A stretch of DNA of 35,477 nucleotides from Longimicrobiaceae bacterium (GTDB lineage Bacteria > Gemmatimonadota > Gemmatimonadetes > Longimicrobiales > Longimicrobiaceae), in contig DASYWD010000180.1 in NCBI GenBank assembly GCA_035936415.1, positions 1 to 35,477 of the forward strand. The letters are read 5' to 3'. Below are positions 34,508 to 35,477 of the stretch, one piece after another. Below the pieces are notes generated by a model. That model saw only the letters and a program-made list of their open reading frames with translations. It did no database searches and was not told the origin of the DNA. The position numbers and the translations under genes are program-made. Numbering within the stretch: position 1 is the first letter of the stretch; every line of letters begins with the position of its first letter.

Positions 34508-35477
34508 ATGAACTGGACCGAGATCGACCACAGGCCAGCGGGCGCCCCGGCCGCCGCGGCGGGGGGCTGCGCCACCCTCGTGGAGCTCCTGCGCGCCCGG
34601 GCCGCGGCCGACCCGGGGCGGCAGACCTGGACGTTCCTCCCCGACGGGCTCGAGCCGGGGGCGACGCTCACCCCGGGGGAGCTCGACGCCCGGGCCCGGG
34701 GCGTGGCTGCGGTCCTCCAGGAGCGCGGGCTCCGCGGCCAGCCGGTGCTGCTCGCCTTCCCGCCCGGGCTCGACTTCCTCGCCGGCTTCTTCGGATGTCT
34801 CTACGCGGGCGCGGTGGCGGTGCCGGTGCAGGCCCCCGAGCACCCGCGGGCCCTGCCGCGCCTGGCGGCCGTCGCCCGGAGCTCCGGGGCGCGCCTGGCG
34901 CTGACGACCGCGGGCTGGATGGAGCGCCTGGGGCGGATCGACCCGGGCGGCGAGCTCTCCGGCCTCGACTGGCTCCCCCTCGGGGAGGCCCCCGCGCAGG
35001 CGGCCGGGGCGTGGCGCGACCCCGCCGTCTCCCCCGACGACCTCGCGTTCCTGCAGTACACCTCCGGCTCCACGGCCGAGCCCAGGGGGGTGATGGTGGC
35101 CCACCGCCACCTGCTCGCCAACGAGGCCATGATTCAGGACGCCTTCGCGCAGGGCCCCGGGTCGGTCGTGGTGGGATGGCTCCCGCTGTTCCACGACATG
35201 GGACTCGTGGGCACCCTCCTGCAGCCCCTCTGGTCGGGCGGCCGCTGCCTGCTCATGGCGCCCGCCACCTTCCTCCAGCGCCCGCTGGTCTGGATGGAAG
35301 CCATCTCGCGGCACCGCGCCACCACCTCCGGCGGCCCCAGCTTCGCCTACGACCTGTGCGCCCGCCGGGCCGCGGCGGACCCGGGCGCCTGCGCCGGGCT
35401 CGACCTGTCCTGCTGGCGGGTCGCCTTCAACGGCGCCGAGCCGGTGCGCGCCGCGACGCTGGAGCGCTTCGCCGCCG
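34508..35477 (+). CDS. Fatty acyl-AMP ligase (FAAL), start of a probable lipopeptide NRPS/PKS, cut by window end
   Basis: The open frame runs from ATG 34508 to the window end, 323 complete codons. It is an adenylate-forming domain of the FAAL type: LVELLRARAAADPGRQ at the N-terminus, AGAVAVPVQAPE, the P-loop-like YTSGST (about 184-189) with EPRGVMVAHRHLLAN, the WLPLFHDMGLVG motif and SGGPSFAYDLCARR. FAALs activate a fatty acid as acyl-AMP and pass it to an acyl-carrier protein, starting lipopeptide assembly. The exporter upstream is of the cyclic-peptide type, consistent with this. Whether it is a stand-alone FAAL or the loading domain of a large synthetase is hidden past the window. The ribosome site is weak (GGAG far upstream), so the start is likely but not certain. 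Confidence 0.9.
   Translation, partial: MNWTEIDHRPAGAPAAAAGGCATLVELLRARAAADPGRQTWTFLPDGLEPGATLTPGELDARARGVAAVLQERGLRGQPVLLAFPPGLDFLAGFFGCLYAGAVAVPVQAPEHPRALPRLAAVARSSGARLALTTAGWMERLGRIDPGGELSGLDWLPLGEAPAQAAGAWRDPAVSPDDLAFLQYTSGSTAEPRGVMVAHRHLLANEAMIQDAFAQGPGSVVVGWLPLFHDMGLVGTLLQPLWSGGRCLLMAPATFLQRPLVWMEAISRHRATTSGGPSFAYDLCARRAAADPGACAGLDLSCWRVAFNGAEPVRAATLERFAA

Overview
The window is GC-rich bacterial chromosome. The gene content, the GC-rich intergenic palindromes and the ATG-SER-GLU-ARG-type repeat starts resemble Gemmatimonadota, most likely a Longimicrobium-like organism. That placement is an inference from protein style; no rRNA is present. I see no tRNA, rRNA, CRISPR array, transposase or prophage gene.

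Layout. 1-2708 (-): pyruvate phosphate dikinase. 3022-5458 (+): two lipoproteins, a zinc metallopeptidase and a small carboxypeptidase-regulatory-like protein, with visibly lower GC. 5578-7206 (-): proline/glutamate catabolic dehydrogenase pruA. 7340-8793 (+): NifU-like and Mrp Fe-S carrier proteins, separated by an intrinsic terminator. 9041-12680 (-): a five-gene envelope-stress-type operon of ECF sigma factor, zinc-finger anti-sigma factor, bactofilin-like coiled-coil membrane protein, LiaF-like lipoprotein and small hydrophobic protein. Two promoter-like motifs with identical spacing lie before the sigma gene and before the anti-sigma gene. 12828-19678 (+): a quinone operon (ubiE/menG, small membrane protein, ubiD, ubiA/mqnP, ubiX) followed by a phosphodiesterase and an M28 peptidase. 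A two-gene nucleotidyltransferase module sits inside this operon, overlapping its neighbours. 19798-25517 (-): phosphoesterase-like lipoprotein, truncated UvrC-like nuclease, soluble hybrid histidine kinase, mutM and purD. 25634-26149 (+): a four-helix membrane protein. 26292-27467 (-): a cystathionine gamma-synthase/lyase, divergent from 27657-30999 (+) glmM and glmS, which make UDP-GlcNAc precursors. 31630 to the end: the edge of a lipopeptide biosynthetic cluster, with a cyclic-peptide exporter, a broken phytanoyl-CoA-dioxygenase remnant, an intervening lipoprotein on the other strand, and the start of a fatty acyl-AMP ligase that runs off the window.

How it fits together. UbiX makes prenylated FMN for UbiD. 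UbiA attaches the polyprenyl tail and UbiE methylates the ring, so these four genes make up the late part of menaquinone synthesis, probably the futalosine route. The sigma/anti-sigma operon looks self-regulated. Short heptamer-repeat elements sit at the stop codons of ubiX and glmM. Strong GC-rich hairpins separate most transcription units.
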